Assembly (NCBI RefSeq): GCF_040717445.1
Contig: NZ_JBFEFL010000001.1
Coordinates: 682,001 to 746,000 of the forward strand
DNA: 64,000 bases
From: Qipengyuania sp. JC766
GTDB taxonomy: Bacteria > Pseudomonadota > Alphaproteobacteria > Sphingomonadales > Sphingomonadaceae
Reading direction: 5' to 3'
A program made the translations under genes and the position numbers. The notes beneath the pieces are model-generated. The model was not told where the DNA came from, did no database searches, and saw only the letters and a program-made list of their open reading frames with translations. Positions within the stretch are counted from its first letter, which is position 1. Each line of letters starts with the position of its first letter. This document shows, one piece after another, positions 44,037 through 54,045 of the stretch.

Positions 44037-45050
44037 CTAGTAAGCATCGACCGCCGAGAACAAAGCGCGAATTTGATCCTTCTCGATCTCTTCGAGGCTT
44101 GGGTGCCAGACGTCGAAAATAAGGACCAATCTATCTTTCGTTGCCGAGTTCCAGGCTTCGTGTTCAACCGAGTCGTCGAACGCTAGCAGTTCTCCCTCCT
44201 GCCATTGGCGTCGCTCTTCGCCGACACGAAGCTCGGCTTCTCCGGGCACGACGAGGGGAAGATGGCAGATCAAGCGGGCATTGATCATCCCGGTATGTGG
44301 CGGAATTGAACGAGAGGCCTTTAGTAACGAAAACATGACCGTAGGCGCGCGATTAGGGATGTTGCAGAGCGGCGCGGCAGCGGAAATGGTCGACCAAGTC
44401 GAAGGCGCTCGCTCAATGCGTTCGAGAATTGGCTGTCCTTTTTCCGTCAAATCGAAGGTCGTCCAGTCTCGGTTGTCCAGCATCCCATGGACATCGCCTT
44501 GGGGCCGATCGCCCCTGCTCCTCACGTAGGGTTCGAAGTCTCCGTCGCGAGCAAGCAGGGCTAGTCCCTCGTCTCGAATAGAACCTGAAGCCTTTTGGAC
44601 CTGTTCGCACCAATTGAATTCACGAGCATCGAAAAAGTACATCTGCGGCAGATCTGGGTAGTAGAACATCGTAGGTACCTGCGGGAAACGAACACGAGTC
44701 GGTTCGCGCGACCTAGTACCGGTCATTATTTCAAACGCTTTTTCAAACCGCGGATGCCAATCTTGTCTTGGAAATCCGGCTTGCCGAAGTTGCTCTATCG
44801 TATGCGGCAAGATTCCGCGTTCAAGTTCGTCCAGTTCGCCTCGCATCTCGTCCAACAAGCGCTGGACATCCAGGTTCGAAGCACTGCCATGCCGTAGAGC
44901 CGTCCGGTAAAAGGCGATTGCAGCTCTTCGCTCCCCAGCGAGAGACCGATGCGACCCTTTGGCAACAAGCGCTTCGACGTCCTTCGGATTAAGCGCCAGT
45001 CTGCGATCGGCTTCGTCCTCATTTAAAAAATGCAGATGAGAGGACATCAT
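44037..45050 (-). CDS. Aspartyl/asparaginyl beta-hydroxylase domain protein, atypical composition
   Basis: Fe(II)/2-oxoglutarate-dependent hydroxylase-like protein of 337 residues. The N-terminal half looks TPR-like (NPKDVEALVAKGSHRSLAGE), and the C-terminal Asp_Arg_Hydrox domain has the family motif set SIPPHTGMINARLICHLPLV, VGEERRQWQEGELLAFDDSV and EHEAWNSATKDRLVLIFDVW. Likely metal ligands are the histidines in PPHTG and VEHEAW. Base composition is visibly lower in GC than its neighbours (one 60-base row is about half GC). The ATG overlaps the NamZ stop as TGATG. It may have been acquired by transfer. Confidence 0.85.
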   Translation of the reverse strand: MMSSHLHFLNEDEADRRLALNPKDVEALVAKGSHRSLAGERRAAIAFYRTALRHGSASNLDVQRLLDEMRGELDELERGILPHTIEQLRQAGFPRQDWHPRFEKAFEIMTGTRSREPTRVRFPQVPTMFYYPDLPQMYFFDAREFNWCEQVQKASGSIRDEGLALLARDGDFEPYVRSRGDRPQGDVHGMLDNRDWTTFDLTEKGQPILERIERAPSTWSTISAAAPLCNIPNRAPTVMFSLLKASRSIPPHTGMINARLICHLPLVVPGEAELRVGEERRQWQEGELLAFDDSVEHEAWNSATKDRLVLIFDVWHPSLEEIEKDQIRALFSAVDAY

Positions 45051-46246
45051 CAGTAAAGCAAATGCCCGCGGACCATCGGGACCCAGGCCGCTTCGTCGGC
45101 GCTGGCGATGTTGTCCAGATCGTGCGGTGATGCGGCGGGGTCGTCGACCCATTCGCGCAGCGACGGGCCGCCATTGATGACGTCGATCGCCAGCCTCTCG
45201 TGCTCGTATTCGTACGGGAAATCGCGCCAGATATCGTAGTCCGGATAGCGGCGGCGGATCGCCTTGAAGGCCAGCGCCTGCAATCGCCAGGGGCGGAAGG
45301 CGTGGTGCGCGTAGAACGGGCCTTCGGCATGGACCATCAGGCCGTTGCACAGCTGCCCGGCATGCTTGTGGAAGGTCGGTTCGAACCAGCATTCGCGCAA
45401 GGCGCATCCGGCGAGCCATTCGGGCTCGAGCCGCTCCATTTCGGCGCGCACTGCGCCTGCGTCCACATCCGGCGCACCGAACAGCATTTCAAGCGGGCGG
45501 GTGGTGCCCCTTCCCTCGCTCAAATTCGTGCCTTCCAGCATGACGGTGCCGGCATAGGCGCGCGCCATGTTGACGTTGGCCGCGTTGGGCGAGGGATTGA
45601 TCCACACGCGGTCCTGCGGCCAGCCGTGGCCGGGGCCGTCGGGTTGCCAGCCTTCCATCTCGATGACGCGGTATTCGATGTCGAGATCGAAGCGTTCGAT
45701 GAACCAGTGGCCCATTTCCCCCATGGTCAGGCCGTGGCGCATGGGCATGGGCGCGGCACCGACGAAGCTTTCTTCGCCCGGCACCAGCAGCGTGCCCTCC
45801 ACCGGCCGCCCCGCCGGGTTGGGCCGGTCGAGCACCCAGACTTCCTTGCCGTGGCGCGCCGCTTCCTCGAGCAGGTAGAGCAGCGTGGTGACGAAGGTGT
45901 AGATCCGGCAGCCGAGGTCCTGCAGGTCGAACAGGAACACGTCCGCGCTGGACATCATTTGCCCGCTTGGCCGGCGGACCTCGCCGTACAGGCTGAAGAC
46001 GGGGATACCGTATTGCGGATCGGTCTCGTCCGCGGTTTCGACCATGTTGTCCTGCTTGTCGCCCTTCAGCCCATGCTGCGGGCCGAATGCGCTGGTAACG
46101 CGCACGCCCGCCGCGATCAGCGCATCGAGGCTGTGGGTCAGGTCCGCCGTGACGGAAGCGGGATGCGCCACGAGGGCCACTCTCTTGCCTTCGAGGGGCT
46201 TGCGCAATGCGGCGTTCGAAAGGAGCCGGTCGATGCCGTTCTTCAT
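45050..46246 (-). CDS. NamZ-like exo-beta-N-acetylmuramidase (DUF1343)
   Basis: Protein of 398 residues of the DUF1343 family, whose characterised member NamZ removes N-acetylmuramic acid from the non-reducing ends of peptidoglycan fragments. Family segments are VALVAHPASVTADLTHSLDA, TSAFGPQHGLKGDKQDNMVE, VFLFDLQDLGCRIYTFVTTL and VWVLDRPNPAGRPVEGTLL. No signal peptide is visible at the N-terminus, so it may act on imported muropeptides in the cytoplasm. It overlaps the DOMON-like gene by 4 bp and the hydroxylase gene by 1 bp. Confidence 0.88.
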   Translation of the reverse strand: MKNGIDRLLSNAALRKPLEGKRVALVAHPASVTADLTHSLDALIAAGVRVTSAFGPQHGLKGDKQDNMVETADETDPQYGIPVFSLYGEVRRPSGQMMSSADVFLFDLQDLGCRIYTFVTTLLYLLEEAARHGKEVWVLDRPNPAGRPVEGTLLVPGEESFVGAAPMPMRHGLTMGEMGHWFIERFDLDIEYRVIEMEGWQPDGPGHGWPQDRVWINPSPNAANVNMARAYAGTVMLEGTNLSEGRGTTRPLEMLFGAPDVDAGAVRAEMERLEPEWLAGCALRECWFEPTFHKHAGQLCNGLMVHAEGPFYAHHAFRPWRLQALAFKAIRRRYPDYDIWRDFPYEYEHERLAIDVINGGPSLREWVDDPAASPHDLDNIASADEAAWVPMVRGHLLY

Positions 46247-46776
46247 GGCTTATCGGGTGGCGGAAGCCGCGCCGCGAAGCAAGCCGGATCGTGGAAATCG
46301 GGCACGCCCTTCCGGTGTTCCAGCGCCCAGTAGGACTTCGTGCCCCCATCCTCCTCGATCACAGCGGTGATCCCGACGCGGTCGCAGTCCGGCAATCCGG
46401 CGCGGGGGATGTCGGCATCGTACAGGGTGAAGGCACGTCCGGGGCGAATGGTGCCGACCGGGCTGCGCGGCATCTCGCGGTTCCGCATGCCGGCGCGCAC
46501 CCCGTCGAAATCGTAGGCTGCCCAGCGTGTCGACGGCGACAGGTTGATCTCCGTGTATCCATCGGTCCCGGAGTGACCGAGGAAGAGCTCGAAGCACGTC
46601 GTGGTCCACAATTCGTCCGCTCTTGCCCGGGTGGCGATAGGCGGCAGGACGAGTGCCGCACTGCCGTCGACACGCCAGCGGATGCGCAACCAGTGTTCGG
46701 TCTGCTTCAGCCAGCTTGCAGTGACCTTGGTGACCGACCGCGGCGGGCGGGACGGATGGGCGACGAGTTCGTACAT
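46243..46776 (-). CDS. DOMON-like domain protein
   Basis: Protein of 177 residues with no signal peptide. The core ([20 protein letters not shown], then [20 protein letters not shown] and [20 protein letters not shown]) matches proteins annotated as DOMON-like, a beta-sandwich fold that in other proteins binds heme or sugars. The function is unknown. A start at 46776 was preferred because the family begins with MYELVAHPS. The downstream gene overlaps by 4 bp, so it heads the DOMON-NamZ-hydroxylase unit. Confidence 0.8.
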   Translation of the reverse strand: MYELVAHPSRPPRSVTKVTASWLKQTEHWLRIRWRVDGSAALVLPPIATRARADELWTTTCFELFLGHSGTDGYTEINLSPSTRWAAYDFDGVRAGMRNREMPRSPVGTIRPGRAFTLYDADIPRAGLPDCDRVGITAVIEEDGGTKSYWALEHRKGVPDFHDPACFAARLPPPDKP

Positions 46777-46987
46777 GATGCCCTTACTGCTAGGGCCGGC
46801 GCTTTTGGGCGGCAAGCTGCTCAAGGCGCTGTCCTACAACCATCGTCATCGGCTAGAGGGCTTGCATGACCGCCGTGCCCGCTTCAATGCCACCATCCGT
46901 TCCGCCCCGATCCCGGGGGCGGTTTTTCTCCCCCAGGACAGTGGTCCAAGCGGTCCATGTCTCCACTTCCGGCCTGGAACCGAACCG

Positions 46988-48217
46988 ATGAGTGAATACC
47001 GATCCGACCTTCTGAAGCTGCTCGACGAACGCGGCTACATCCACCAGGCGACCGATGCGGGTGCGCTGGATGCGCTGGCCTCGAAGCAGGTCGTGCCGGG
47101 ATACATCGGATATGATGCCACCGCGTCCAGTCTTCATGTCGGGCACCTGGTCCAGATCTTCATGCAGCGCCGCCTGCAGCAGGCGGGGCACAAGCCGATC
47201 GTCGTCATGGGCGGCGGGACGACCAAGGTCGGCGACCCCAGCGGCAAGGACGAGAGCCGCAAGATGCTGTCGGACGAGGACATCGCCGCCAACATCGCCG
47301 GGATCCGGACGGTGTTCGAAAGGCTGCTGACCTTCGGCGACGGCCCGACCGATGCCATCATGGTCAACAACGACGAATGGCTGGGCCAGCTCGGTTATAT
47401 CGACCTGCTGCGCGATGTCGGCCCGCACTTCACCGTCAACCGGATGCTGACCTTCGATTCGGTGCGGCTGCGCCTCGACCGGGAACAGCCGCTCACCTTC
47501 CTCGAATTCAACTACATGATCCTCCAGGCCTACGACTTCGTCGAACTGGCGCGGCGTTACGACTGCCGCCTGCAAATGGGCGGCAGCGACCAGTGGGGCA
47601 ACATAGTCAACGGGCTGGAGCTCGGTCGGCGCATGGAGGGGCGCGAACTGTTCGGCGTGACGACGCCGCTCCTCACGACGGCCGACGGCGCGAAGATGGG
47701 TAAGACGGCCGGAGGCGCGGTCTGGCTCAACGAGGACCGCCTGCCGGGCTACGACTTCTGGCAGTACTGGCGCAATGTGGACGACCGCGACGTCGGCCGT
47801 TTCCTGCGGCTGTTCACCGATCTGCCGCTGGACGAGATCGCGCGCCTGGAAGCGCTGGAGGGGAGCGAGATCAACGCGGCCAAGGTGGCGCTTGCCAACG
47901 AGGTCACGTCGCTGGTCCGCGGTCCGGAAGCGGCTGCGGCAGCGGAAGCGACCGCGTCCGCGACCTTCGCCGGGGGCGGCGCGGGAGAGGACCTGCCGCG
48001 TTTGGCGCTGGGGCCGAACGGCATGCGGATCGGCGCGGTGCTGACCGAGCTCGGCTTCACCGCGTCCAATGGCGAGGCGAAGCGCAAGCTCGCCGAAGGG
48101 GCCGTCAAGCTGGACGGGGAGACGGTCTCGGACCCGGGCGCGATGATCGTCCTTGTCGAAGGCGCCGAGGGCAAATTGAGCCTCGGGAAGAAGAAACACG
48201 CGATCCTGACGCGATAA
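46988..48217 (+). CDS. tyrS: Tyrosyl-tRNA synthetase
   Basis: Class I aminoacyl-tRNA synthetase for tyrosine, 409 residues. It has the HIGH-type motif H50-V-G-H53 ([12 protein letters not shown]), the binding motif [28 protein letters not shown] and the KMSKS-type loop [12 protein letters not shown]-terminal S4 domain binds the tRNA. The start ATG at 46988 opens the family N-terminus; an upstream frame start would add an unconserved 129 residues. The 211-bp gap to the DOMON-like gene shows no T-box or other recognisable leader. Confidence 0.97.
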   Translation: MSEYRSDLLKLLDERGYIHQATDAGALDALASKQVVPGYIGYDATASSLHVGHLVQIFMQRRLQQAGHKPIVVMGGGTTKVGDPSGKDESRKMLSDEDIAANIAGIRTVFERLLTFGDGPTDAIMVNNDEWLGQLGYIDLLRDVGPHFTVNRMLTFDSVRLRLDREQPLTFLEFNYMILQAYDFVELARRYDCRLQMGGSDQWGNIVNGLELGRRMEGRELFGVTTPLLTTADGAKMGKTAGGAVWLNEDRLPGYDFWQYWRNVDDRDVGRFLRLFTDLPLDEIARLEALEGSEINAAKVALANEVTSLVRGPEAAAAAEATASATFAGGGAGEDLPRLALGPNGMRIGAVLTELGFTASNGEAKRKLAEGAVKLDGETVSDPGAMIVLVEGAEGKLSLGKKKHAILTR

Positions 48218-48335
48218 AAGCGTGCGAATTCAGTGCCCTCGTCCCGATATAGGACAATCGCGGTTTACCGAATTTCAGGCTTTTTGCGGCATTAACGATC
48301 ACCGCACGACATAATAAGAACGGGAGGTCGTCATC

Positions 48336-48674
48336 GTGTCAACTGGAGCCCAGCTCTCCGTACCGGACATGCGCCGCAGCACGCGGTGCCCGGTCGATCA
48401 TCCGGTCATCGCCGAGCATCAGGCTCGCGGCGATGTCAAAATGCACCTGTGCAACATTTCCGCCAACGGCTTCATGGTCGACGATGCGAAGGACCTGGCG
48501 CGCGGGGATCGCGTGATCGTGCGCCTGCCTGTCATCGGCCGTATCGAGGCCTATGTCATGTGGACCAAGGACAGCCGCGCCGGGTTCCAGTTCGAGCGGA
48601 TCATCCGCTTCGAGGATTTCGGTGAGATGATCGAGGCGCTCCAGCCCAATCCCAAGCTCCGCCGGCCCCGCTGA
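48336..48674 (+). CDS. PilZ-domain protein
   Basis: Single PilZ domain of 112 residues, likely a cyclic di-GMP effector in the cytoplasm. The arginine-rich start RRSTRCPVDHPVIAE is close to the usual RxxxR motif, and NISANGFMVD stands in for the second motif (D/N)xSxxG. A GTG at 48336 is the start, with GGGAGG upstream. No cyclase or phosphodiesterase is seen nearby. It stands alone between tyrS and the exporter. Confidence 0.82.
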   Translation: MSTGAQLSVPDMRRSTRCPVDHPVIAEHQARGDVKMHLCNISANGFMVDDAKDLARGDRVIVRLPVIGRIEAYVMWTKDSRAGFQFERIIRFEDFGEMIEALQPNPKLRRPR

Positions 48675-48740
48675 CAAGGCTTCCCGCCTAGAAGCACAAG
48701 TTTCTTGCCCGCGCCCCGCGCCCCATGCAAAGGCGCGGGC

Positions 48741-50057
48741 GTGAGCGACGGTGTGACGGAAACGGAAGAGGGGCTTCGCGGTCCCCTGAGCTACCACAAT
48801 TTCCGCGCGTACCTGGTCGCCCGTTTCACCATGATGGTCGGCCAGTACGCGATGATGCTGATCATCAGCTGGCAGACCTACACCCTCGCCCGCCAAGGGG
48901 GGATGGACGAGTTCGCTGCATCGGGGCAGCTGGCCCTGATCGGGCTGCTCCAGTTCCTGCCGCTATTCGTGCTGTCGCCCTTCTCCGGTCTCGTCGCGGA
49001 CCGGTTCGATCGCAAGACGGTCTCGCGGTTGACGATCACCCTGCAGTTCGCCTGCGCGGTGACGCTTGCATGGTTGACCTATACGGGCGCCATCGACCTC
49101 GTCTGGCTGTTCGCGGTTGCCGTGGTGCTGGGCGTGGTGCGCGCCTTCAACGGCCCGGCCCTGTCGGCTCTCGCGCCGAACCTGGTGCCCAAGCAGATCC
49201 TGCCCAATGCGATCGCGCTGTCCTCGATTGCCTGGCAGACGGGGATGATCGTCGGCCCGGCGCTGGGCGGGTACGCCTACGACGCAATGCCCGCCCTGCC
49301 CTATATGCTTGCAGCGGTCCTGTTCCTGGTGGGCATCGCGGCCATCACGACCATCGGCAAGGTGCCCCGATCCCCCATTACCGGCGCGCAGAGGCCGATC
49401 GGCCAGATCATCGATGGCTGGCGATACGTGATCCAGAACCGCATGGTTCTGGGCGCCATCACACTCGACCTGATGGCGGTGTTCCTTGCCGGAGCGACCG
49501 CCTTGTTCTCGCCGTTCGCCTACGACATCCTCGAAGTAGGGGAAACCGGGCTCGCACAACTCGCGGCCGCCCCCGCCGTCGGGGCGGCGGTAACGGCGCT
49601 CTGGTTCAGCTTCCGTCCGTTGAAGACGAATGTCGGGCCGAAGATGCTCTGGGCAGTGGCGGCATTCGGAGTCGCGACGATCGTGTTCGGCTTCTCGAGA
49701 TCGATGCCGATCAGCTTGGCCGCATTGTTCGTCGTCGGTGCCGCGGACATGTTCTCCGTCTATATCCGGCAATCGCTCATCCAGTTGCACACGCCGGACG
49801 AAAAGCGCGGTCGGGTTTCGTCGGCGAGCCTGTTGACGATCAGCGCCTCGAACGAGGGCGGCGATGCGTTCTCCGGTTTTCTCGCCAGCATCCTCGGTCC
49901 GGCACTCGCCGTGATCGTCGGAGGCGTCGGGGCGCTGGCTACGGTTGCGCTGTGGTCGCGGATCTTCCCGGTTCTTCGGAACACCCGGACCTTTGACCCG
50001 CCGCCGGAGTTGGACGAAGAACTACCCGAAGAGAAATTGCAGGAGCGGACTCCATGA
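48741..50057 (+). CDS. EntS-like MFS exporter
   Basis: MFS exporter of 438 residues with 12 predicted membrane segments, of the MFS_3 group that includes the enterobactin exporter EntS. Features are [20 protein letters not shown] at the N-terminus, [33 protein letters not shown] and [20 protein letters not shown]. The acidic C-terminus ([13 protein letters not shown]) is cytoplasmic. The start is uncertain: a GTG at 48741 with AAAGG upstream was used. Its stop overlaps cysK as ATGA, so export is likely linked to cysteine or sulfur metabolism, but the cargo is unknown. Confidence 0.82.
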   Translation: MSDGVTETEEGLRGPLSYHNFRAYLVARFTMMVGQYAMMLIISWQTYTLARQGGMDEFAASGQLALIGLLQFLPLFVLSPFSGLVADRFDRKTVSRLTITLQFACAVTLAWLTYTGAIDLVWLFAVAVVLGVVRAFNGPALSALAPNLVPKQILPNAIALSSIAWQTGMIVGPALGGYAYDAMPALPYMLAAVLFLVGIAAITTIGKVPRSPITGAQRPIGQIIDGWRYVIQNRMVLGAITLDLMAVFLAGATALFSPFAYDILEVGETGLAQLAAAPAVGAAVTALWFSFRPLKTNVGPKMLWAVAAFGVATIVFGFSRSMPISLAALFVVGAADMFSVYIRQSLIQLHTPDEKRGRVSSASLLTISASNEGGDAFSGFLASILGPALAVIVGGVGALATVALWSRIFPVLRNTRTFDPPPELDEELPEEKLQERTP

Positions 50058-50971
50058 AAGCCGAAACCATCCTCCAGACGATCGGCAACACGCCGCATAT
50101 TCGCATGTCCAGACTGTTTCCGGACCACGAGGTCTGGATCAAGTCGGAACGCGCCAATCCCGGCGGTTCGATCAAGGACCGTATCGCGCTGGCAATGGTC
50201 GAGGATGCGGAAAAGTCCGGCGCGCTGAAGCCGGGCGGTACGATCATCGAACCGACCAGCGGCAATACCGGTATTGGCCTCGCGATGGTCGCCGCCGTGA
50301 AGGGATACAAGCTCGTCCTCGTCATGCCGGAAAGCATGAGTCTCGAGCGGCGCCGGCTGATGCTCGCATACGGTGCGACATTCGACCTGACCCCCAAGGA
50401 AAGCGGAATGAAGGGCGCGATCGAGCGGGCTACCGAACTTGTCGGCGAGGACGATGGCGCCTGGATGCCCAGCCAGTTCGACAACGACGCCAATTACAAG
50501 GTCCACGCCCGGACGACTGCGAAGGAGATCCTCGAGGACTTTCGCGACAGTCCTATCGACGTGATGATCACGGGCGTCGGTACCGGAGGGCACATAACGG
50601 GCTGTGCCGAAGCATTGAAAGAGCAATGGAGCGACCTGAAGGCCTACGCGGTCGAGCCCGAAGGATCCCCGGTGATCAGTGGTGGGCAGCCGGGACCGCA
50701 CCCGATCCAGGGTATCGGGGCCGGCTTCATTCCCCAGAACCTGCATACGCAGTCGATCGACGGAGCGATCAAGGTCGATCCGGAAAAGGCCAAGGAGATG
50801 GCCCGACGCGCCGCCCGCGAGGAAGGTATGCTGGTCGGTATCTCGAGTGGCGCGACGCTAGCGGCCATCGCGCAGAAGCTGCCCGATCTGGAGAAGGGAA
50901 CCCGGATACTGGGGTTCAACTACGACACGGGCGAGCGGTATCTCTCGGTCCCGGATTTCCTGCCCGAATAG
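50054..50971 (+). CDS. cysK: Cysteine synthase A
   Basis: O-acetylserine sulfhydrylase, the last step of cysteine synthesis. The 305 residues have the PLP lysine K41 in NPGGSIKDR, the phosphate cup [14 protein letters not shown] and the [13 protein letters not shown] loop, plus [12 protein letters not shown] near the C-terminus. It is translationally coupled to the MFS exporter gene upstream by an ATGA overlap. A strong intrinsic terminator follows 22 bp downstream. Confidence 0.95.
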   Translation: MKAETILQTIGNTPHIRMSRLFPDHEVWIKSERANPGGSIKDRIALAMVEDAEKSGALKPGGTIIEPTSGNTGIGLAMVAAVKGYKLVLVMPESMSLERRRLMLAYGATFDLTPKESGMKGAIERATELVGEDDGAWMPSQFDNDANYKVHARTTAKEILEDFRDSPIDVMITGVGTGGHITGCAEALKEQWSDLKAYAVEPEGSPVISGGQPGPHPIQGIGAGFIPQNLHTQSIDGAIKVDPEKAKEMARRAAREEGMLVGISSGATLAAIAQKLPDLEKGTRILGFNYDTGERYLSVPDFLPE

Positions 50972-50993
50972 ACCAAGGAAACAGCCCATACGA

Positions 50994-51030
50994 AGAGGGC
51001 CCGGATCGCGGATCCGGGCCCTCTTTTTTT
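50994..51030 (+). terminator. Rho-independent terminator of cysK
   Basis: A perfect 14-bp stem (AGAGGGCCCGGATC with its complement), a 3-base loop and seven T residues follow cysK. The convergent acyl-CoA dehydrogenase gene ends at 51048, so the hairpin may serve both directions. Confidence 0.93.
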
Positions 51031-51047
51031 GATACGATGCGTATTGC

Positions 51048-52853
51048 TCAGGCGGCGGTGGCGAAGGCTTCCTCGCCAAGTGCCATCATGCTGTCGGCGC
51101 CGGTCTCGAGCTTGCGGCGGAGCGCGCCGGCGTCCGGCAGATACCGGTCCATGTAATAGCGCGCGGTAGCGATCTTCGCCTCATAGAACGCCTTGTCTTC
51201 GGTCGACCCGGCAAGGACTTCCTGCGCCTTTTTCGCCATCCGGAGCCACATGAGGCCGATCGTCACGATGCCCATGATATGCATGTAGTGATGCGCACCG
51301 GCCCCCAGATGGTTGGGGTTTCGCATCGCATTCTGCATGAACCACATCGTTGCCGCCTGCTGATCGCCGAGCGCCTTTTCGAGCTTTTCGGCCATCTCCT
51401 TCAGGCCTTCGTCCGACTTGGCGGCAGCGATCTCCTCGCCAGCCATCTTGAAGAACGCCTGGATGGCGGCACCGCCCTTGCTCGGGAGCTTGCGACCGCA
51501 GAGATCCATCGCCTGGACCCCGTTCGTGCCTTCGTAGATCTGCGCGATGCGGGCATCGCGCACGAACTGGCTCATGCCCCATTCCTCGATATAGCCGTGG
51601 CCACCGAAGACCTGCTGCATATTGGTCGCAATCTCGTAGCCCTTGTCGGTGCCGTATCCCTTGATGACCGGTGTCAGTAGCCCGAGCAGCGCGTCGGCCT
51701 CCTCGCGTTCTTCCTCGGTCTGGGCCTTGTGCGTCAGGTCCACAAGCAGGCCGGCCCAAAGGGTCAGCGCGCGCATGCCTTCGGTGAATGCCTTGGCATC
51801 CATCAGCATCCGCCGGACATCGGGGTGAACGAAAATCGGATCGGCCTGTGCTTCGGGTTCAGCCGGACCGGTCAGCGCCCGTCCCTGCCTGCGATCGAGC
51901 GCATAGGCGACCGCGTTCTGGTAGGCGACTTCCGCCTGGCTCAGGCCCTGGATGCCGACGCCGAGGCGAGCCGCGTTCATCATGATGAACATGGCGGCAA
52001 GGCCCTTGTTTTCTTCGCCGACCATCCAGCCTTTCGCGCCGTCGTAGTTCAGGACGCAGGTGGAGTTGGCGTGAATGCCCATCTTGTGCTCGATCGAGCC
52101 GCAGACGACGCCGTTGCGCTCGCCGAGCGAACCGTCGTCGTTCACGAGAACCTTCGGCACCACGAAGAGCGAAATCCCCTTAGTGCTGTCCGGCGCGCCC
52201 GGAGTTTTCGCCAAGACGAGGTGGATGATATTGTCGGCCAGATCGTGCTCGCCGGCCGAGATGAAGATCTTGGTCCCCGTAATGGCATAGCTGCCATCGG
52301 CCTGGGGCTCCGCCTTGGTGCGGATCATGCCCAGATCCGTCCCGCAATGTGGTTCGGTCAGGTTCATGGTCCCGGTCCACTCGTTGGAGATCATCTTCGG
52401 AAGATACTTCTCCTTCTGCTCCTGCGATCCCTTGGCGATGAGCGCGGAAATGGCACCATGCGTCAGGCCCGGATACATGCCGAAGGCCTGGTTCGCGCTG
52501 GAGATGTATTCTTCCAGCACGAAGCCCAGCACATGGGGCATACCCTGGCCGCCGAATTCCTCGGGCTGCGCGAGAGTACCCCATCCCGCCTCGCGGAACT
52601 GGTCGAACGCCTGCTTGAAGCCCTTCGGCGTGGTGACCGAGCCGTCATCGTTACGCGTGCAGCCTTCCTGATCGCCCGACTGGTTGAGCGGGGCCAGAAC
52701 TTCGGCGCAGAACTTTCCGCTTTCGTCGATCACAGCGTCGCTGACATCCGGCGTCGCCATTTCGAAGCCGGGCAGATTACCGTAGCTGGCGAGATCGAGA
52801 ACCTCGTTGATGAGGAAGCGTGTGTCGCGGGTCGGGGCTTTGTAGGTAGGCAT
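51048..52853 (-). CDS. Acyl-CoA dehydrogenase (long, C-terminal-extended type)
   Basis: FAD-dependent acyl-CoA dehydrogenase of 601 residues, longer than the ~380-residue classical enzymes because of N- and C-terminal extensions. It has the motifs TEPHCGTDLGMIRTKA, GTKIFISAGEHDL and QVFGGHGYIEEWGMSQFVRD. This long type includes the DMSP-pathway enzyme DmdC and fatty acyl-CoA dehydrogenases, and the substrate cannot be told from sequence alone. The MerR-family gene upstream, 39 bp away on the same strand, suggests regulation by acyl-CoA or related metabolites. Confidence 0.93.
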   Translation of the reverse strand: MPTYKAPTRDTRFLINEVLDLASYGNLPGFEMATPDVSDAVIDESGKFCAEVLAPLNQSGDQEGCTRNDDGSVTTPKGFKQAFDQFREAGWGTLAQPEEFGGQGMPHVLGFVLEEYISSANQAFGMYPGLTHGAISALIAKGSQEQKEKYLPKMISNEWTGTMNLTEPHCGTDLGMIRTKAEPQADGSYAITGTKIFISAGEHDLADNIIHLVLAKTPGAPDSTKGISLFVVPKVLVNDDGSLGERNGVVCGSIEHKMGIHANSTCVLNYDGAKGWMVGEENKGLAAMFIMMNAARLGVGIQGLSQAEVAYQNAVAYALDRRQGRALTGPAEPEAQADPIFVHPDVRRMLMDAKAFTEGMRALTLWAGLLVDLTHKAQTEEEREEADALLGLLTPVIKGYGTDKGYEIATNMQQVFGGHGYIEEWGMSQFVRDARIAQIYEGTNGVQAMDLCGRKLPSKGGAAIQAFFKMAGEEIAAAKSDEGLKEMAEKLEKALGDQQAATMWFMQNAMRNPNHLGAGAHHYMHIMGIVTIGLMWLRMAKKAQEVLAGSTEDKAFYEAKIATARYYMDRYLPDAGALRRKLETGADSMMALGEEAFATAA

Positions 52854-52892
52854 TTCAGATATCCTTCGGGGGTTGGTCCAAAGCTGGCTGGA

Positions 52893-53333
52893 TCAATCGA
52901 GGTCGAGCGAGACGATGTGCTTCACGAAATCCGTCAGTTCCTTGATTGATGAATCGATATCGGCACGCTGGGATTTCAGCTTGGCAATGTGCTCGCGGCA
53001 CTTCTCGATCGTGACACGGCGCTGTTCCACGCGGCCGTCGTCAAGGTCGTAGAGGTCGATCATCTCACGAATTTCGGAGAGGCTGAAGCCGACGTTCTTC
53101 GCACGCATGATCCAGGCAAGGCGCGCACGATCACGCTTCGAATACAGCCTGGTCAGTCCGACACGTTTGGGGGCGATCAGCCCCTCGTCCTCGTAGAACC
53201 TCAGGGCACGTGCCGTACAGTCGAACTCGTGCGTGAGGTCCGAAATGGAATACTGCTCCCGACCAAGCTCGTCTGGCCGGTCGAGATGGGCGCCGCGATG
53301 GCGCTCCTGCGTAGGGGCTGATGCGCTTGCCAT
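52893..53333 (-). CDS. MerR-family transcriptional regulator
   Basis: DNA-binding regulator of 146 residues. The helix-turn-helix is YSISDLTHEFDCTARALRFY followed by EDEGLIAPKRVGLTRLYSKR. A coiled-coil dimerisation helix lies near the C-terminus (EKCREHIAKLKSQRADIDSS). There is no metal-binding cysteine set at the C-terminus, so it is not a classic metal sensor. MerR proteins paired with acyl-CoA dehydrogenases often control fatty or branched-chain acid breakdown, so LiuR-like control is a fair inference. Start codon at 53333 was selected because it gives the family N-terminus. Confidence 0.88.
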   Translation of the reverse strand: MASASAPTQERHRGAHLDRPDELGREQYSISDLTHEFDCTARALRFYEDEGLIAPKRVGLTRLYSKRDRARLAWIMRAKNVGFSLSEIREMIDLYDLDDGRVEQRRVTIEKCREHIAKLKSQRADIDSSIKELTDFVKHIVSLDLD

Positions 53334-53364
53334 GCAAACTGGATAGCTTACCCTTCCGTAAACG

Positions 53365-53745
53365 TCAAGGTCCGGTGGGTTTGAGCGAAGTGTCGTGCAA
53401 CTCCCTGTAGAAGCACGAACGCTGCCCCGTATGGCAGGTCGGCCCAGCGGGTTCGGCGCGAAGGACCAGCGCATCCTGATCGCAATCGACCAGAATTTGC
53501 TCGATCCTGAGAGTGTTGCCGCTGGTTTCGCCCTTGCACCACAAGGTTGCTCTCGACCGCGACCAGAAGTGCGCAAGGCCGCTCGACTGCGTCGCATCGA
53601 GCGCTTCCCGGTTCATGTGGCCGACCATCAGCACTTCCGCTGTCCGTGCATGAACGACAACGGCCGTCAGAAGTCCATTGTCGTCGAACTTGGGAATGAA
53701 GCGCGTACCGGTTTCCCGCTCTTCTTTGGTCGATATATCGGTCAT
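53365..53745 (-). CDS. hisI: Phosphoribosyl-AMP cyclohydrolase
   Basis: Enzyme of histidine biosynthesis that opens the adenine ring of phosphoribosyl-AMP, 126 residues. The Zn/Mg-binding motif appears as [20 protein letters not shown] with [12 protein letters not shown], and [20 protein letters not shown] matches the family. The C-terminus ends SLKPTGP. It is not part of a visible his operon here. A 300-bp gap with a palindrome lies upstream. Confidence 0.94.
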   Translation of the reverse strand: MTDISTKEERETGTRFIPKFDDNGLLTAVVVHARTAEVLMVGHMNREALDATQSSGLAHFWSRSRATLWCKGETSGNTLRIEQILVDCDQDALVLRAEPAGPTCHTGQRSCFYRELHDTSLKPTGP

Positions 53746-54045
53746 GGATTACGTGGTCTTTCAAACGTGCCGTAGCTGCGGCGAATTGTTGCACGATAAC
53801 CACATCGTGCGTCCAAAATCTAACGCTAGAGCAATGACATCTTTCCGAACCGTTCGCGAGATGGAAGAAAGCGGTCGTGATCTCGAGGGGGTCACGCTGA
53901 CTTGGAGCAGCTTTTGCGCCGGGTTCAGGGAAAGTCGGGAGCGCCGACGATCGGAAACGGTCGCGCGCCTCGCGGGAACGAGTAAGGGCTGTTGGCGCCG
54001 GCTTGGGGGAGTCGCCGCCAGCAAAAGTCAGCCCGCCTGGTTTCG
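53746..54045. other. 300-bp intergenic region with palindrome and plus-strand stem
   Basis: The gap between hisI and comF is the longest without a gene in this window. It contains a 7-bp palindrome (53791-53810), AT-richer bases around 53780-53840, and on the plus strand an imperfect 10-bp stem (GCTGTTGGCG with CGCCGCCAGC). A 141-codon plus-strand frame covers it but lacks coding character. I do not recognise a known RNA family. Confidence 0.5.
53791..53810. repeat. Palindromic site upstream of hisI
   Basis: GCACGAT and ATCGTGC form a perfect 7-bp inverted repeat with a 6-bp spacer, 46-65 bp before the hisI ATG. It is placed where an operator would be. The binding protein is unknown. Confidence 0.5.

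Noticed and set aside
46777-46987. N-terminal extension of tyrS or a leader RNA
   Set aside because: The upstream frame encodes an unconserved Arg/Pro-rich stretch, and no T-box or specifier stem is seen.
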